From Aldersonia sp. NBC_00410 (GTDB lineage: Bacteria > Actinomycetota > Actinomycetes > Mycobacteriales > Mycobacteriaceae): a DNA stretch of 64,000 nucleotides. The position numbers were made by a program, and so were the translations under genes. The notes under the pieces are model-generated. The model was not told the origin of the DNA. It was given only the letters and a program-made list of their open reading frames with translations, and did not search any database. Below are positions 62,867 to 64,000 of the stretch, in pieces. The first letter of the stretch is position 1. Every line of letters begins with the position of its first letter. Where the stretch lies: NCBI RefSeq assembly GCF_026342035.1, contig NZ_JAPENM010000001.1, forward strand, positions 124,001 through 188,000. Direction: 5' to 3'.

Positions 62867-64000
62867 AGCCGGGCGCGGACCGCGGCGTGCAGTTCACGCA
62901 GCCCGGACCGCTCGGTGGCGACTTCGAGCACCCGCAAGCCGTCGGTCGACTCGCCGAGTTCGACGGCCAACTCGGCGGGGTCCACGAGGGCGTGCGGCAC
63001 CCGGTAGGCGCGGCACAGCGCGGCCAAATCCATGCCGTGCGGCGTGCCGAACACCCGCTCGAACACGCCCGCGTACTGCGGGTCGCCCTGTTCGAGCAGT
63101 TCGAAGATGCCACCGCCGTCGTCGTTGGCCACCACGATGGTCAGGTCGCGCGGTCGCGGCTCACCGGACCCGATGAGCAGTCCGGCCGCGTCGTGCAGGA
63201 AGGTCAGATCGCCGATCAGCGCGACGGTGCGGCCGTCGTGTTCGAGCGCGGCGCCGACCGCCGTCGACACCGTGCCGTCGATCCCCGCGACACCGCGGTT
63301 GGACAGCACCTTCACGCCCGGCTTCGGATGGCTCACCAGGGCCGCGTCGCGGACCGGGTTGGACGCGCCGAGCAACAGCTGATCGCCCTCGTGCAGGGCG
63401 TCCATCACCACCGCAGCGACATGCAGCCCGGTCGGTTTGGGGTGTGCGGCAAGTTCTTCGCGCACGGCGCGGTCGGCGCTCGCGCTCACTCGCGCGCATC
63501 GCGCCAGCCAGGCATCCCGCGGCGCGCCCGAGGTGAGGGCGCGCGTCCCGGTCGCGAGCACGTTTCCCGAGACATCCGGCCAGCGCGGACCGGTGGTGAG
63601 CGCGTACACCGCGACCGCGGGATCGGCGAGCAGTTTCGAGACCGGGCGGTGCAGGGTCGGGCGGCCGGTGATGATCGCCTGCCGCGGCTCGAGCAACGGC
63701 AGCACCAGCGGATGCAGGGCAGGTCCGTGCAGCGGGGCGGTCGGCTCGGCGACCGTCGGCAACCCGGCGAGTTCGGGCCGGTAGGCAGCGCCGTGACCGG
63801 AGATGACCACGGTGTCGGGCGTCAGGTCGATCTCGACCGGCACATCCAAGGTGGCGTGCTGGGTCGCGGTCCACGGTGCGCCGTCGGGTCGGCCCGCGGG
63901 TGCCCCTGCGCCCGAATGCACGTCGGGGACCAGCGGCTCGCGCAACGGGATGTCGAAATGCACGGGGCCGGCATTGCCCGAGCGGGTGCCGCGCGCCGCG
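62863..64000 (-). CDS. menD: 2-succinyl-5-enolpyruvyl-6-hydroxy-3-cyclohexene-1-carboxylate synthase (MenD), 5' end beyond the window
   Basis: The visible part (about 378 residues) is the C-terminal two thirds of a ThDP enzyme. It enters with the [12 protein letters not shown] phrase typical of MenD, then [10 protein letters not shown], and the ThDP-binding region [20 protein letters not shown]...[14 protein letters not shown]...[15 protein letters not shown]. It catalyses the first committed ring-forming step of menaquinone synthesis. The frame stays open to the window end, so start and N-terminus are not seen. Confidence 0.93.
   Translation of the reverse strand, partial: AARGTRSGNAGPVHFDIPLREPLVPDVHSGAGAPAGRPDGAPWTATQHATLDVPVEIDLTPDTVVISGHGAAYRPELAGLPTVAEPTAPLHGPALHPLVLPLLEPRQAIITGRPTLHRPVSKLLADPAVAVYALTTGPRWPDVSGNVLATGTRALTSGAPRDAWLARCARVSASADRAVREELAAHPKPTGLHVAAVVMDALHEGDQLLLGASNPVRDAALVSHPKPGVKVLSNRGVAGIDGTVSTAVGAALEHDGRTVALIGDLTFLHDAAGLLIGSGEPRPRDLTIVVANDDGGGIFELLEQGDPQYAGVFERVFGTPHGMDLAALCRAYRVPHALVDPAELAVELGESTDGLRVLEVATERSGLRELHAAVRARL

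Overview
The window looks like chromosomal DNA of a high-GC, mycolic-acid-type actinomycete (order Mycobacteriales, Nocardia/Rhodococcus-like; the genus cannot be fixed from sequence alone). Both ends carry genes in the order known from Mycobacterium tuberculosis: at the left tRNA-Tyr/Thr/Met-rpmG, yajQ, htpX, grcC1 and menJ; at the right menD, an Rv0556-like membrane protein, mgtA and menG. In M. tuberculosis menD-Rv0556-mgtA-menG lies close to menJ-grcC1-htpX (Rv0555 to Rv0563). Here the two halves are about 55 kb apart, and the space is filled mainly by a surface-polysaccharide island.

Layout. 1-4.9 kb: tRNAs, L33, YajQ, HtpX, polyprenyl diphosphate synthase, a 5 x 24 bp tandem repeat, menaquinone reductase MenJ. 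4.9-10.4 kb: two GT2 enzymes and a translationally coupled operon (GT2, NodB deacetylase, ATP-grasp, PHP, GT). 10.5-20.5 kb: a colanic-acid-like block (WcaI-like GT4, Gmd, acyltransferase, GDP-fucose synthase, degenerate LCP, WcaB-like acetyltransferase, Wzx, WcaE-like GT2, GT2, Wzy). 20.6-28.3 kb: WcaF-like acetyltransferase, GT4, two SGNH proteins, three Wzz-type proteins and a second Wzy. 28.3-34.2 kb: FkbM methyltransferase, secreted lipoprotein with hydrolase-like features, YdcF, tandemly duplicated GT2 genes with a gene scar between them, and a two-repeat cysteine-rich protein. 34.5-39.6 kb: GT, UDP-glucose dehydrogenase, a second Wzx, a WecG/TagA-type GT. 39.7-46.4 kb: an unusual cassette (thioesterase-ATP-grasp fusion, FAD oxidoreductase, double-GNAT protein, PLP enzyme of the glutamate-semialdehyde aminomutase type). 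46.5-52.9 kb: a nucleotide-sugar module (two C-methyltransferase-type proteins, RmlC-like epimerase, SDR, Fe/2-oxoglutarate-type oxygenase, PIG-L deacetylase, cytidylyltransferase). 53-60 kb: PPK2 remnant, GT39-type membrane protein, PPK2 and a nitrate-reductase/flavoprotein fusion. 60-64 kb: menG, mgtA, a small coiled-coil gene, Rv0556-like gene, and menD cut by the window end.

Together the island can make GDP-L-fucose and UDP-glucuronate, probably an unusual branched or amino-decorated NDP-sugar, assemble repeat units with about a dozen glycosyltransferases, O-acetylate or otherwise trim them, flip them (two Wzx) and polymerise them (two Wzy, three Wzz). No recognisable initiating phosphoglycosyltransferase, no intact BY-kinase and no mannose-1-phosphate guanylyltransferase is visible, so these must act from elsewhere. 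Decay products (a Wzx 5' remnant, a PPK2 3' remnant, a truncated copy of the cysteine-rich gene) show that the island has been rearranged repeatedly. No transposase, integrase or CRISPR array was seen. All assignments come from reading the sequence and remembered family motifs; no search was run.
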